A stretch of 64,000 nt of DNA from Nymphaea colorata. Its lineage: Eukaryota; Streptophyta; Magnoliopsida; Nymphaeales; Nymphaeaceae. The number at the start of each line of letters is the position of its first letter. Position 1 is the first letter of the stretch. The DNA lies in the NCBI RefSeq assembly GCF_008831285.2, contig NC_045141.1, positions 15,052,106 through 15,116,105 on the forward strand, read 5' to 3'. Positions 11,962 through 24,271 of the stretch are shown piece after piece. A program made the translations under genes and the position numbers. A model generated the notes under the pieces. It saw only the letters and a list, made by a program, of their open reading frames with translations. It was not told the DNA's origin and ran no database searches.

Positions 11962-14900
11962 TTAACCAGAGTATGACACAAATTTTGCTATGTCATGAAG
12001 GCCAGCCTCCTCGTAGCACTTTGCTATTTTCTCCTGACTTTCGGGCCATGTGCCATCAGTAGAGGCTAAATCCAACAAAAATGCGGCTTGGTCCAGTGCC
12101 ACCTGCAAGTGCTTGACATAAGTTATACGGAAAATAACCAACTATACCATGAGAACCACAACATTCTGCATTCACAAAGAACAAGGCAGAAATGCTAAAA
12201 TGAACAAGTGATGCAGAAGAATGCACTCAAGAGCCAGGACTGTGCAATTAAGAAATCGATTACCCATTGTTGGTTTGACTAGACCAATCACAATGAAAAG
12301 TTTTTTAAGAATGCCAACAAAAGTTCAACCAATCTCTTTCAATTTGTGAGCAGAATATATTGCAAAAAGATACAGTATCCAAGATAAAAAGGGGTGTGAT
12401 AATGTTTCTGTGTCTTCACTATTATCAGTGCTTTGATGTCTCAAAGGAAGACAGAAAATTTGGATTATGGGCCTTTTGGGTACATGTAGGTTTTATAAAC
12501 ATCACCATGTTCTATTAGTCTGGGAATACAACTGAAAAGGCCAGACAACAATAGCAACGACAAAGACGCACCTGCTCAAGGGCCTTTCCTTTTTTCAGAT
12601 CTTCATGCCTCCCTTCATCTGATACCTTCTCCTTTATGTACTCAATCTGTTCATCTTCCCATTGTGCAATGCTGGCAACATTCTAAAGTAGACAAGATTA
12701 CCTTCAGAAATTGAACAAACAGGAAAAACTTGACATACTGACTTCTCATACCTCATATCTGTCGCCGAGTGTCCACCAAGGGGACTTCAAAGCTACTCTA
12801 GCTGCATCTTTAGCTTCCAGAACACGCCCAACCCTATGACCGATATCAATGGAAATAAGTGCAAGCCCAAACCTCCAAAGCAAAAACAGTTTAGTCATAT
12901 ACAAATGACGAAATATAACAAAAAATTATACTTCTACAGACTTCAGCAATATCTCTGCATAGAAGACAAAAGGCCGAGCAAATCCAGGAAAATGCTCCTT
13001 CCTTGTATAGAACTCTCCCGTTACCAGAGCAGAAACCTTCAATAATGACAAGTAGATCATGATACAGATTTTCAAGAACTAGAGAAACTTGAAGCTTACT
13101 CATCCAATCTCCACATGTAAAGTATCATACTTGGTCTCCTTTCTCCAAATGACCAGCTGCTTTCCGCTCCAAAATATCTGGAAATAGGCCAACCTGCAAT
13201 ACATGTGAAAAGGGTCAAAATATAAGTGCATAACCATCTTATGAAAAGATAAACTATGCCCACACCTTTTTTAACAGATATGCATCAACATTTCCAGTCT
13301 GTGACTCTGCAAAATCACCCTTCTTGTGGAGTTCGATACCAGATTTGGCTGAAAGATTGAAAAGCTCAGAATTACATTCATGATCATCTTTAGCATCTTC
13401 CTCTACAAGGATTCGATGGATAAACTGGTCCACCTGAAAGAAACATGATAGATCAAGAGATTCTCATATCTCCTAAGTTCTAAAAGTTCTGGCAAGAAAA
13501 GGAAACAGCGCTGATAAAATTCACATGTTAAAACAGCAACGAGATATGCATTCAACTAAATACTCACACTTTTAGCTAAAAGACGCACACCATACTTGTG
13601 GACTTCCACAACTGGCATCTCCATTCTGTAACCAGCATATCAATTGCATAAAAAAGATGCATACTCATTTTGTCCATAACAAAGTCTAGTGCCATATGAG
13701 ACCTACTCTGGGGGTGCCGTAGGCCATCTCAACAATGCAGTCAGAGCACCTGTCGAGAGGAAGTATTGAGCACTATGATTGTAGACTTAGTGAACGGAAA
13801 TATCTGAAGTAATTTGGTATCCAAATTCCAAAACCTGAACCATTTTCGGATAGAGGTATTGCAAGTGGAATCAACCCTCTTCGATTACTTGGAGCGACAA
13901 TTGTCTCCCCTGCAACCCAGAGAAACATATGTCAAATAAAAAAATTACAGGAACAAGTAAAATGAACTTTCTAGGTTTAACAAGATTATTTTGACTGAAT
14001 CAGAATCACCTAAACTGTAGACTTACACATTGTGGTAACAATTACTGGAAGAATGGAATCAGCTTTCTAGGTTTAACATGATTATTATGACAAACACATA
14101 AATGGTGGGCTTACATATTGTGGCATTGACCTGGACATCAGAAACCCAATTTCGAATTACCCTTCTCAGTCTCCGATTTCTAGTTTTTAGAGTTTCGGGA
14201 TCTCCAAAATTTTTGGTTCCAATGGATTGTCCTCCATTTGCTTATTTTAATAATCAGGAATCCATCATTGAGTCCGATGTTAGGATCTGACGTGCAAGGT
14301 ACTCCAGCCTTAAAGGAACATCTCATGAGATGGCCAACAATGACGATTAACTATTTGAAAACGAAATAACTGAAGAAGTATGAGAGACTGAACTGAAGAA
14401 GAAAATATGAAAATTACACCCCAAGGATTAGCTAAAAATATGGAAGAACCAGTTCGCTAGATGCAATGCGGCTCTAAAAAGGTGACGACGCTCACTCTAT
14501 AGCCAACAAAATGAACAGAATCACAATCGACACCTTTTGCATTCCCCTTCATCACACTCAATGAAGATACATGTACCAGCAGATACACCAACAAAACATA
14601 AGCAGCTAAATCCCTTCAAGCTGCCCAAATTTTCATTACGAAACTTATTATGAGATTCGAAAACCATCCAACAAGTTCACCAGAACGGATACCTCTTGCT
14701 TGAAGCATATTTAACAAGCACTGGAGATGCTCAGGTGGACGAAAGGCGGCAACTTCTTTGACAAAAGACACATGGTCTACGATACCATCCATGCAACCAT
14801 AGAGAAAGAAAAAAGTTAACAGGAAAGTAGTTGTATCAAAATCCAGCTAAATTTGACATACCCACATCAAAATCCATAGCCTACAGATGCCAGAAACAGA

Positions 14901-15107
14901 GACCTCCATTTTCACAAGTGGAGGCTAAGTCTCGAGCAACTGCCCGTCAAATTTTAACACGGCCATTGAAAAGGCTCGAAAATAGCTGGAATCGAGATGT
15001 TGGTCATTACCAAAGGAGGACGAAGAGGAGAAGGAGGCTCGAACAGCGCGGAGACGGAGGGAAGGGAAGGACGACACAAGAGAGGAGCCGCACGCTACCA
15101 ATCCCAT
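11962..15107 (-). CDS. Conserved chloroplast protein, tentatively PAB-like (ATP synthase assembly)
   Basis: Eleven exons on the minus strand join in phase to 338 residues: 15107-15011, 14776-14693, 13909-13835, 13749-13707, 13625-13568, 13433-13266, 13193-13131, 13036-12942, 12833-12752, 12682-12572 and 12102-11962. All introns are GT-AG. Exon 1 (MGLVACGSSLVSSFPSLRLR...) is rich in Ser, Arg and Ala like a transit peptide. An in-frame stop lies just upstream of its ATG. The body carries conserved-looking blocks such as RRGLIPLAIPLSENGSG, LLRWPTAPPEMEMPVVEV, TGEFYTRKEHFPGFARPF and ARVALKSPWWTLGDRYE. From memory this matches the plant family of Arabidopsis At4g34090, a chaperone acting in chloroplast CF1 assembly. 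That name is tentative; the gene model itself is firm. Linkage to the CBSX and PGDH genes fits the assignment. Confidence 0.7.
14862..14880 (-). other. Potential 19-nt alternative exon with in-frame ATG
   Basis: Inside intron 1 of the PAB-like gene, a 19-nt segment is flanked by a good acceptor (pyrimidine-rich, ending TGTAG) and a good donor (GTATGTC). It reads GCTATGGATTTTGATGTGG and ends in the same phase as exon 1. Splicing it to exon 2 gives an ATG in frame with the rest of the protein (MDFDVDHV...) without the transit peptide. Including it after exon 1 would instead create an immediate stop. It may be a cryptic or alternative first coding exon, or chance. Confidence 0.3.
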
Positions 15108-15840
15108 CTGCTTCTGCTGCTCGCCCCTTCACAAACGCCTGTTGTCACGATTCAACTACTACTAAACAGGACATCGATGGCTAAAGAACGCACGGCCTCG
15201 TTTTCTCGCGCGTCGCCCTCCTGTAGTCCTCCTGTTTGGCCTTTTGTTTCATCATCGTATCCAAATCATCCTCCGGATGGACGGGTAGAATGGCATCCTG
15301 CTCTCTGATGGGCGGATGCGATCTGCTCTTTCTTTATTAAAAAAAAAAAACTTTTTGGATATGGATCCTCTTCACGCTTTTTTGAGTCGAGCCAAATGAT
15401 GCAACGGATAAAGGGTCTTAGTTTTTCCAATTCTTAAAACAAGTTAAAACATTGCCATTTTTTAAATTCATAAGTATGTGATGATATGTGCCAACCGCAT
15501 CCATTGGTGAGCACACCGATACAGCACCACCAACATTTTTAACAACTTTGTCAAGGAGTTCCAATGTGAAACGACTGCAACCTTTAGAGTCTAATAAAGA
15601 TCTGGGTCCGGAAAAGAGAGATCCAAGTAAGTATGGGATGGACAATCTGATTAGAAATGGCCCATATATATAATTCAAGAGATTTTATACCAAATCTAGT
15701 TCTGTCTCGCGTTAGAATGAAGAACACGCACTTTTCAAGTGATAAAAGAAGTGAAGCGATTCTAAATCTCTAATTGATTTGTGTGTGTCGCCAACATCGC
15801 TGATGTAACTGTTTAGAAAAGTTAACAGATGTTTATTAGA

Positions 15841-15881
<41 letters not shown>

Positions 15882-16877
15882 GAGAGAGAGAGAGAGAGAG
15901 AGAGATGGGTAGCTGTGATTTTAGGAACATACACCCAAGTGTAATCCGCCATTGCACAAGCTCTCATAGTCCATGCAGCCTTAAACAATGAACACCATTT
16001 TATGTACATTTCTTGCTTGTCGATGGCCGTATGTGGATCGCCTGTACCATTTTGCTTAACGATAGAGAAAAATTAAGTCATGTTGGTATCTTAGATGAAC
16101 TGGGTCGAATCTTCCTATTTCCTACTCTTTTATCTAAAGAAATAACTTAAAAGCAAGAAAATTTTCAGGTTTACATACTGTTTCTCCCGCAGGCGACATG
16201 AAGCGTATCGGCTGACAAGGGCCCAAGCGCCAAGTATGATAATATTAGTCCCTTGTGGGTATGTCAATCTGTATCCTAAGTTTTGTCATGTTGTTCCTTT
16301 AATTCAACCACAGTTACACTTAGTTTTAACAATGGAGATAGGACGGTAGACATTAAGTTTTAAATATAGCAGCAAACTTGTTCTTTTCAATAGTATAAAA
16401 TACCATTTACTATATTTACAAGTTAATCTCTGCCGTCCCAAGTTTCGAATCCATCGGCTAAATGATTCCCATCAAGGCCTATAGATACCTGCTTTCCTAT
16501 ATATAGAGATAAAGAAAGAGAGAGAGAGAGAGAGAGAGAGGGAGATCAAAAGTGATCATACTAAGCTTTCTGGAGAGCTTGCTTAAGAAAGAAGAATCTT
16601 ATCAAAAGGACAATGAGAAAGAAGAATATCATCAAAAGAACAATGAAAAAGAATTTGATCTTATTCATAGACTGGATCAAAGAGAGCGTGCAAAACCTAC
16701 ATGGGCTCAGCAGATCTGCAGGTCTCTGTAAAAAATTACATGAGGGTGTGAAAAGTTTTGCTGTAAACAAAAGAATCATATACTTATATACGGGTTTCTT
16801 TGTGAAAGTAAAACATACAAACTCTGCAAATTCCACCTGAATGCACACGATTATACATACACACAAGGCTCATGAGA
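15108..16877. other. Intergenic spacer with microsatellites
   Basis: This holds the upstream region of the PAB-like gene and the 3' flank of the RING gene. A long (AT)n(AG)n tract is listed separately and an (AG)n run lies at about 16516-16541. A 30-bp motif (AAAGAAGAAT..ATCAAAAG.ACAATG) repeats at 16588, 16618 and partly at 16648. I see no gene. Confidence 0.55.
15843..15905. repeat. Compound (AT)n(AG)n microsatellite
   Basis: About 18 AT units run directly into about 12 AG units. It is simple sequence with no gene content. Confidence 0.95.
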
Positions 16878-17507
16878 TCAATCGGTGGGCAACAGGAACC
16901 TGCAGAGCGGGCAGGAGTGGGCTCGTTGGAGCCACCCGATGATACACTTCTCATGGAACTCGTGGTCGCAAGGGAGGGCAACCAAGCTTCCTTCCTTGCC
17001 GAATTCTTCCTGGCAGATGACGCATACCTTCTTCGCTCCCTCACCTCCATCACCATCATCTTCTGCTGCACTCTTCCTCTTCAAGGACCGGACCGACCTC
17101 TCCGACGCCGGAACGTCCCTAGCTGGCTCGGACTCGCCCACACCCACTCCGCCGCCTCCGAGAAAGTAGTCGACGCGCTGGAGAGACCACGTGACCCGGA
17201 TGGGCTCGTCGTCCGGGCCGTCCGGCGAAGGCCTGCTGGCATGGACCAACCTCTGGATGGACGCACACATGGACGGCGCCATGCTCTGTACCTGGGCAGC
17301 GATATCGCGCAGCAGGTAGCCGCCGGAGAAGCTCTCGCCGATGTGATGCCAAATGTGATCGACGGTGTCGAAGCAGCGGAATTTCATGGAAAGGCAGTGA
17401 GTCTCCACCCCTAAAAAGAGGAACGCCCTCCTGCCATCCTGCCCTTCTGGCCTCTGCTCGTCGTACAGCTTCACCTGCAGAGTCAGTATCACTGTCCTGT
17501 CCGCCAT
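16878..17507 (-). CDS. RING-H2 finger protein, probable E3 ubiquitin ligase
   Basis: A 209-residue intronless gene. The C-terminus holds a complete RING-H2 finger (about 162-202): CVIC, 14 residues, C-D-H-E-F-H, two residues, C, ten residues, CPLC. This gives the C3H2C3 ligand set expected for binding two zinc ions and an E2 enzyme. The N-terminal 130 residues have no domain I recognise. A Gly-rich stretch (GGGGVGVG) and a Lys/Arg/Asp/Glu-rich segment precede the finger. There is no signal peptide or membrane segment, so the protein is probably cytosolic or nuclear. The gene is GC-rich against AT-rich flanks. The substrate and subfamily cannot be told from sequence. The start is the first ATG downstream of a TATA-like box. 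Confidence 0.85.
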   Translation of the reverse strand: MADRTVILTLQVKLYDEQRPEGQDGRRAFLFLGVETHCLSMKFRCFDTVDHIWHHIGESFSGGYLLRDIAAQVQSMAPSMCASIQRLVHASRPSPDGPDDEPIRVTWSLQRVDYFLGGGGVGVGESEPARDVPASERSVRSLKRKSAAEDDGDGGEGAKKVCVICQEEFGKEGSLVALPCDHEFHEKCIIGWLQRAHSCPLCRFLLPTD

Positions 17508-17564
17508 TGCTCTTCTCCTTCTTCGTCTCCCTCAGACTACACTCCTTTAGGCAACCCCTTCTTC

Positions 17565-17576
17565 ATTTATATATAC
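17565..17576 (-). promoter_or_regulatory. Possible TATA box of the RING-H2 gene
   Basis: On the minus strand GTATATATAAAT lies about 60-70 bp upstream of the ATG, a usual distance for a plant gene with a short leader. Confidence 0.55.
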
Positions 17577-20171
17577 CTGAGTCAAGAAGCCAAGTGGGTA
17601 CGATTTGGATCCAGATGTGCATACAGATCTGAGTTTGTTCGAGGATTCTTGCCAATTTGGGAACCCATTAGGCTAATGACGTTGGTTGAAGTTAAAGAAG
17701 AATGGCTCAGATGGGATCGTTTCCATTTTTGTGTCACTCTAAATCTTAACAAACAAGTTGGGAGGTTCAAAATTCAAAATATATGCGCCTTCATCCACTA
17801 ACTAGGACTCTTGAGTGCAGGTGTTTGAATTGTTATCCCAGTTAAATTGGGAGCCACGCTTTAGAAGATTAATCTTTACCTATTCCGTTGTTTGAGAATG
17901 GAGATAGATTCAGAATTCAGTAATACAGATCCCGATTGATCATTGAATTCTTTGATATGGATGGAACCTGATGACAGTTGCGTTTCGTGAAACTGCCAAA
18001 GGTTCGTCTGAATCGAAAAAGATGGTACCAATAATCTAATTTTTTCTCTTTCTCATAAAAGTCTAGAAGCTCAGAGTTTTCTATATACACAAAGGAAACG
18101 ACAGTAATTTTTTCGTGGATAAATCCTTTATTTATTTCATAAGTTAATTATGATAGTCGATAGAGATCAACCAGACAGCTCTATCTCAATCGATCGCCAT
18201 CTTAATCATACGTTCTGCCTGACCTTTCTAAATATCTTTCCTCATCCGTCTGTTAGTAGATACAAAAAATGTGTTTTTCTCGAAAAAATGAGTATAAAAT
18301 GGGAGAAATATGTCATCGATGTAAAGTAAAAAAGGCTGTTATTTTAACAAACACCAAAATGAAAAAACACAAACAAATATGTTCTTTTTCACATTTTTCT
18401 CTTTTTTGTTTGAGACAGTTTTTCACTTTTTTAATACCAAACTATTTGTTTTCATTTTCTAATTTTTATTCGTTGTTTATCTACGTTTTTTTTTTTATCT
18501 CTGTGTTATTAGTTTCTTAACTATCCCTCATTTTTAGGAGTTTTTAATTTTTTTTAAAAGATATCCTCTCCCCCCTTGTATTGTGAAAAATCTTCCCGGT
18601 TAAAACATGAAAACATTTTTTTTGTGACTATACTTTGATTTAGAAATCGTAAATTCATTGATATTAAGTGGCAATCTTGTATTTTTTTTACGAACACTAA
18701 GAATCACTAACCCAAGTCTTTGATGTGAGAGTTCCATGTAATTTTGAATAATTTTCATGTAATTTTTGATGAGCTGGTGTACGTAGTGAGTCACACCAGC
18801 TCCCATGTATCTTTGCCACAATTGTACTGAGCTGGTCCGTGTCATCAAAAGTATTTACTGACGAAAATCCAATGTTATTTGTATTTTTTTTAATTTTTCC
18901 ATTATTTAGATCGATTTAAAACATTTTAATTTATTTTTAAATTTTAAAAATGTAAAATAAGGCCATACATGCCAACACGCTGTATTGGTTATGAAACCGA
19001 CATGCCGCCACTGAGATACACCGGCAATTCCATGTCACTGAATCTGGCAGTCACTGCGGTTAAGTTTTGCGTCAGTAAAAGCATAGTTAATTTCTACGGA
19101 CATAAATTTTGCATCAATGAAAGGCCCTTTCATGCGTCAGTAATGACAAACTAGAAGGGTTCAAATTGGGGAAGTAAGCAAAATAGTGCAACACTAGAGA
19201 AAATAATAATTGAAACAAATTTTTTATAATTTGTATTAAAGAAAAAAAAAACTGTAATTCTACATTGTGATCATATTTCACTCTTTCACCACTACAAATA
19301 CAAATTACATTGCATCAAGAATACAATATCTCCATTTCTTAGAAACTACGACTGAAAAATGCACTGAGAAATGATATTTAGTGTGCGAAAGATGCATAAT
19401 CTTAATCCTCTCAGTGCTAGATTGATGGAATATAATCAGAACTATAGCGACAAAAATCGTTTGTACATTTTAAACTGCGAAGTTGTTTGTTTGCTTTTTT
19501 TTTTGGAGAAAAATTTATGTAAATTGGTAAAAATATTTAAAAAATCATAAAAATAAAATACAAAAAAATGCAGTAACAGAAATATGGAAAAATGCCAAAA
19601 ATACAAAAAAAAACTGTTTTTTTTTCTTCTTCTTTTTTTGAGTTTCTGTTGTTTTTCTCATCTTTACAAAAAGGCAGGTCTTTTTTTCTAGTTTTGTGTG
19701 GTGAGACAGTATAAGATGAGTGTTTTTTTTTTCTCGAAAAAGCACGTTTCCTATGACTATAATCAGGACATCTGTGGATTCAATTCTTTGTAGAAAAAGA
19801 CAGATACCATATTGCTTCTAACGTGGCAGTTGCCAATATTACGTTATCAAACTACAAAAACCACTGCAAGAAATTTAATTGGAATAATTTAACTATAATA
19901 AAACTCGAGACCAGCGCATTCATGACGTGTTCATCAACCAAAAGTAAGCTTCCATCCAAAAAAGGAAAGATTAACACATTTAAATCAGATTGTCTCCCTC
20001 CTTTGAGATGAAAAATGAGGTTTCAGAAAATAAACCAATCTCAAATTTTGGACCTGTCATTTTCATGATCTTAAAATTGAAATGAAGAGAAAAATTGACG
20101 GTGGTATTAAAAAGAAGGTATATTCTCTCTTAACCAAACAAAGTAAAAAGTAAAAGCAACCTCGAACCCTC

Positions 20172-20240
20172 GGACAATTAAGGTAAAGTGGGGGAGGGAG
20201 TTTCAGGACAATTAAGGTAAAGTGGGGGAGGGGGTTTCAG
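20172..20240. repeat. 34-bp tandem duplication
   Basis: GGACAATTAAGGTAAAGTGG plus the following G-rich and TTTCA segment occurs twice in a row, at 20172 and 20206, almost identically. Confidence 0.85.
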
Positions 20241-20765
20241 TGTGGAATCCACTCGAAATTAACTTGTTACATAAATAGTCCCCAGAAGTGTAATGTATTA
20301 GGCGCCAAGGCGGTTCACTCTAAAGATGTCTATGTTAAGAAATTCATGGTTGCTGGTAGAAACCAATGCTACTTTTTTGGACCATAAAAGATCTCGGAGT
20401 GTGCTCCGGGAATCCTAAGGAAGAACCAAGAGGGGGAAGGGGAAGAGCTACGGCCTCTCTTTCAATCCGGTGGAGAAGTAACTAACTACATAAATTTGAT
20501 ATGAGAATCCACAATGAGGCCGAGGTTCTACATATTAGTGAATGAGATTAAATTCTTCAAAGCAACTTGCAGATCTACCATTTAACTACACTCTAAAATA
20601 GTATCTATTCAACTGGACTTTTGCATTGATTCTGTTCCATTTTCTTCATCTTGACTACAAAAACTCATGTAGGAAGATTTTTTTGCTCGAATTGTGCAGA
20701 GTTTGTTCCTAAATTGGATTTTATGGATGTATTTATGCAGATATTTTGTTAGAAGAAATGTAGAT

Positions 20766-20995
20766 AGCCTCAAGAGGGCATAGGGTAGCTGGTTGGGTTA
20801 AAGGATTGTATAAAAGCAGGTCTCTAGTTTGATTCTTGTGTCTTAAGATAGTAGGGCGTAACATCTAAGCTGAATGGTGCACCGTTGCTATCACTGACAC
20901 TGATGCAGCCTAAGACCCCGAAGGCAAGGGGAATGGAAGGGCCTTCAAGCTTTGTTTCAGGTGGTGGGATGAACCTTTCGCTCACCCGAAAAAAT
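20766..20995 (+). repeat. SINE-like dispersed repeat (copy near 20.8 kb)
   Basis: It contains TAGCTGGTTGGGTTAAAGG followed about 45 bp later by AGTTTGATTCTTG. These two blocks resemble, loosely, the A and B boxes of a tRNA-derived RNA polymerase III promoter. The 3' part has 'gtaacatctaagctgaatgg' and a G/C-rich 'accccgaaggcaaggggaatgg' stretch. Similar arrangements occur near 21.2, 36.4, 42.5 and 51.0 kb. Confidence 0.45.
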
Positions 20996-21032
20996 GTAAA
21001 TGATTTTAAGAAAAAAAAAAATCATGTACTTC

Positions 21033-21170
21033 AAATGCCTCTTTGTTTGTTGTAAATGGATGATCTAATTATAATAGTGATACCTATGATACAAACTTAA
21101 AAAATGCCCCCCTCTTTGTTTGTTGTAAATGGATGATCTAATCATAATAGTGATACCAGTGATATCAACT
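21033..21170. repeat. Tandem duplication of about 70 bp
   Basis: The segment CTCTTTGTTTGTTGTAAATG with the following ATGATCTAAT(T/C)ATAATAGTGATACC occurs twice, starting near 21039 and 21110. Confidence 0.8.
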
Positions 21171-21173
21171 AAA

Positions 21174-21330
21174 AAATGCCTCTATGAGCATAGAGTAGCT
21201 GGTCGAGCTAATGGCACGTAAAAAGTCAATATGTTTCACCCTAATTAATGGGTGCCCTATTCCCCACCCAAGTCTCAAAACAGTCTTGAACCCTAGAACA
21301 GGGAAAGGGGAAGGTTTCGACCTCTCATTG
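21174..21330 (+). repeat. SINE-like dispersed repeat (copy near 21.2 kb)
   Basis: GAGTAGCTGGTCGAGCTAATGG is followed by 'ctaattaatgggtgccc' and 'tcttgaaccctagaacaggg'. The same order of words appears in the copies near 36.4 and 51.0 kb. Confidence 0.4.
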
Positions 21331-21598
21331 AACTGCGAACTAAAAAATGCCTTATAACATGTCCACATGGTCCAATTTCATTATTTAAAAAAAATGTAAA
21401 AATGTTGAGATCAAAACTGCAAAGCCCAATTAGTCGATTCCCCTTTAGCTGTTGGGAGAAAGAACCAAAATCTTCTCTCTTCATATAAACTGCATTGTGA
21501 TAGTAGCTAAATGAGATTTGTATACACTCCTCTAACAATCCTTCTTCCTTTTCCTGTTTGGAATTGTGGGTCAGTGTCCTTAAAAATGCTTGTATTGA

Positions 21599-22012
21599 TC
21601 ATACCAAATAAGAGATTGAGGCAACAACCAGGCCCTTGGAGAATGACCTGATATTCCAATAGATCATTCCCTCAGTATCAGGAAACAATGACAAGGAAGC
21701 TGATATGAAGCTCACAACAGTGAACCCTGTGCAGGCCAGCAACCCCCATGAAGCATAGCATCTGCACCTCATTACTCTCTGTGAATCAACAAAGAAAAAA
21801 CTCAGCAAGATGATCACCGAACCGATCAGTGAGATTGAGTTCGAGGCTAAGAAGATCGGCGGCCCGAGTTTGCAATCATGCTGCCATGGAGGACTCAGGA
21901 AACCATTGATGCCAACCACAACATTGAAGATTGTCAGGGGAAGGAGCAATGGAACAGTGATTTCATCTCTTGGCTTTTCTCTGCGGCCGTCAGCCAATTC
22001 TACATCCTCCAT
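21599..22012 (-). CDS. Small multi-pass membrane protein, unrecognised
   Basis: A 137-residue intronless open frame with a clean ATG. An acidic/basic N-terminus (MEDVELADGRREKPRDE) is followed by hydrophobic segments at about 19-40, 52-74, 86-110 and a short one at the extreme C-terminus (125-137). There is no signal peptide, and I recognise no family. The regular alternation of hydrophobic stretches with short charged loops (DSQRVMRCR; PDTEGMIYW) suggests a real membrane protein rather than a chance frame. A fourth helix ending at the stop is unusual and might mean the true C-terminus lies in a further exon. No neighbour hints at its role. Confidence 0.55.
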   Translation of the reverse strand: MEDVELADGRREKPRDEITVPLLLPLTIFNVVVGINGFLSPPWQHDCKLGPPIFLASNSISLIGSVIILLSFFFVDSQRVMRCRCYASWGLLACTGFTVVSFISASLSLFPDTEGMIYWNIRSFSKGLVVASISYLV

Positions 22013-24271
22013 TTGGTCTCTCCTCTCCTTAAATTCAGTCAGAATTTTGGGTGATGAAACCGCTAACGTTCATTGTGGTTATTGTTAACCAGTTCCATGA
22101 AATGTGATTTGGTCCAAAGGCAGAGAATATTCTGCGCTAGCTAGGAAGAAGGCCATAAATTTCTAACAGAACTTTATCCCCAAGTTTAGCAGGAAACTGA
22201 AGAGGATAGAGAACGAGAAAAAAGTGGAGGATGTGTGTATATAGTCATAGATCTGGAGAAAATCTTGGCCACCAAGAGCTTAATAACGTTTGAAGAAAAA
22301 TTGCTATTCTCTGGAAATCTTGGTGCAAATAAATTTCACAAACTTATATGAAGTCATACATTCTGTGAATATGTCAAGATTAAGATAGATTCATAAAATA
22401 CGAATCTGTCTGTCAAGATTAAGATAGATTCATAAAATACGAGAACTAATATGCCATGAAGATGGTTTAATCTTTGGGACACGTTCATGAGACACTCACA
22501 GAATGTCCTTGCTGCCAAACAACCCATATGTATAAATAAATATATGAAGGAATATGCAGACATTGCTGCAGAGTTGCATTGAAACTATAAGAAGGAAAAC
22601 ATAATGCTGTGAAACCCAAATTGGATCGAAAAAATTAGATGGGTATGAGCTGAATTGGGAATCTAGATCAGTGTGAGATCCTTGACAATCGTGTTGCCTC
22701 AGATCCAATTTCAAGAACACAAGATCCAATGTACAGCCCACTTCAGAACCAAAATATGTCTCGTAATACTGAATTGATCCGAAGCATGTCATTGACAGGT
22801 ACAAGTTGTGCCTTGACTATGATTTTGAACGAGGTCCAACTACAACCAGCTTTAAAACATTGATCTAAATATGAATGCAAATTCAAATTCAATCTGAATC
22901 AAACATAACGGCCAAGGCCCAAATCAGCAACGGAAAAAATCCAGTCCATTTGCAGCCCCCTGATTCCAGGGTCAAATGTCCCATTTGGCTCTGTGTTCCA
23001 CTATCTCCACGAAATGGGTGGCTACTACGAAGGGATTCTCAGATAATGAGCAGCTAAGCTCTTTCTTGGGAAATTCCTGCGGTTTTGTTTGTAAAACATG
23101 CTAGTTCAAAAGGTGCAATGTTTTAGTTCAAAATCCGCCGTGACATTTTCCAATCCATCCACACGGGTTGAACATTTACCTGGTAATGCTTGTGCAATTG
23201 TTTGTACTACCCTTTAGGAAAATGCAGAATCAGAGGGCACTAACGTAGCCTTGTACGTAAGCTTATACTCGATCCCAACTGTCTTCCAACACCGATTGAA
23301 ACATACCATCGCTTGAAATATGAGATCCTGTCCCGGTGATCAGATGTACCTTCTGCAGGTTTCTTCAATGGCTGTTCATCGAATATGTGGACGGCTTCTA
23401 AGAACTAGTTCAACAATTGGATATACCACCCATTGCGCACTTTATGTAGGCTTCAAGATTCAATTTCCTCTGCTGTGTTGCAATTCTTCGTGCTGCAATA
23501 GAGGCATTGAAGAGCGCATTGAACTCTTCGGTCCTTGAATCAGATGCAACCATTTCAGTTCTTGAATCAGATGCAATCACCTCAAGCATCAAGCCTAACC
23601 AAGAAAATAAGTATATCTTGACTCGCACTAGCTAATCTCATGTGATCCTGTTCGAAAAAATTGTATCTCACTATGATACCATCTTGACACTAACTGAAAT
23701 CATTCCCAAAAAATTCAACTACCATGAGAAATACAAATGAAAGACACAATAATGAAAGAGGAGATTACAGGTGTCTGGTTCAAGGAAAAAGGGTTCCCTA
23801 CTACTCCAAAGGATTTCCATTAACTTGATCAGCTTCAGTTAATGACCGACTACAAGGAAGTCTTCCTCTTCAAATGACAATAGTCCATTCCTTACTGAGG
23901 CTCGATCGACGGTTTAACATGCCTAGATTTAATGACACTGATTTTGAGTTTTCACATCTTAAGCAAATTACACAAAAACAAACAAGAAAGGTACTTTCAA
24001 CTGTTGGGAGTCTCCCAATCCGCTTTGTCTGGATTACATTTTATTGAGAAGCATTTGGGCAATTCATTCATAAGATGTTGCAAATGCGCATTCACCAACA
24101 TAAAGCAAATTTAGGGTCTGATTAATGATCAGAAAAAGCATTGAAACGAAACTGCTCAGTTGATGTAGCCTTTCACTTTAGCACAAATCCACAAGCGACG
24201 GCAAGATCCTTTGGCCAGAGCCTGAGAAATACGATTCAGGCTCTAGTCGGGCGTAAGCACTAAGAAGTGCG
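22013..24271. other. Spacer without a supported gene
   Basis: AT-rich with short open frames and no domain. A 39-bp unit (GTCAAGATTAAGATAGATTC...) is duplicated at 22373-22443. At 23536-23578 the phrase CTTGAATCAGATGCAA is duplicated. Confidence 0.5.

Larger units (their letters stand above)
17508..21598. other. AT-rich spacer with repeats
   Basis: No gene is supported; open frames are low-complexity or short. At 18960-19150 there is a block with 'gcgtcagtaa' and 'catgcgtcagtaatgac' words that look like a fragment of a transposon-derived repeat. Tandem and SINE-like repeats at 20.1-21.3 kb are listed separately. Confidence 0.5.

Noticed and set aside
12785-12942. An alternative exon reading FGLALISIDIGHRVGR before exon 9 of the PAB-like gene
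   Set aside because: Its acceptor does not match the phase of exon 8. Using donor AA/GTCTGT and acceptor CATAG/G gives AEILLK-VGRVLEAK in phase.
18269-18520. An 83-codon frame rich in Phe and Lys
   Set aside because: It lies in AT-rich homopolymer sequence with no domain, no plausible leader and no splice context.
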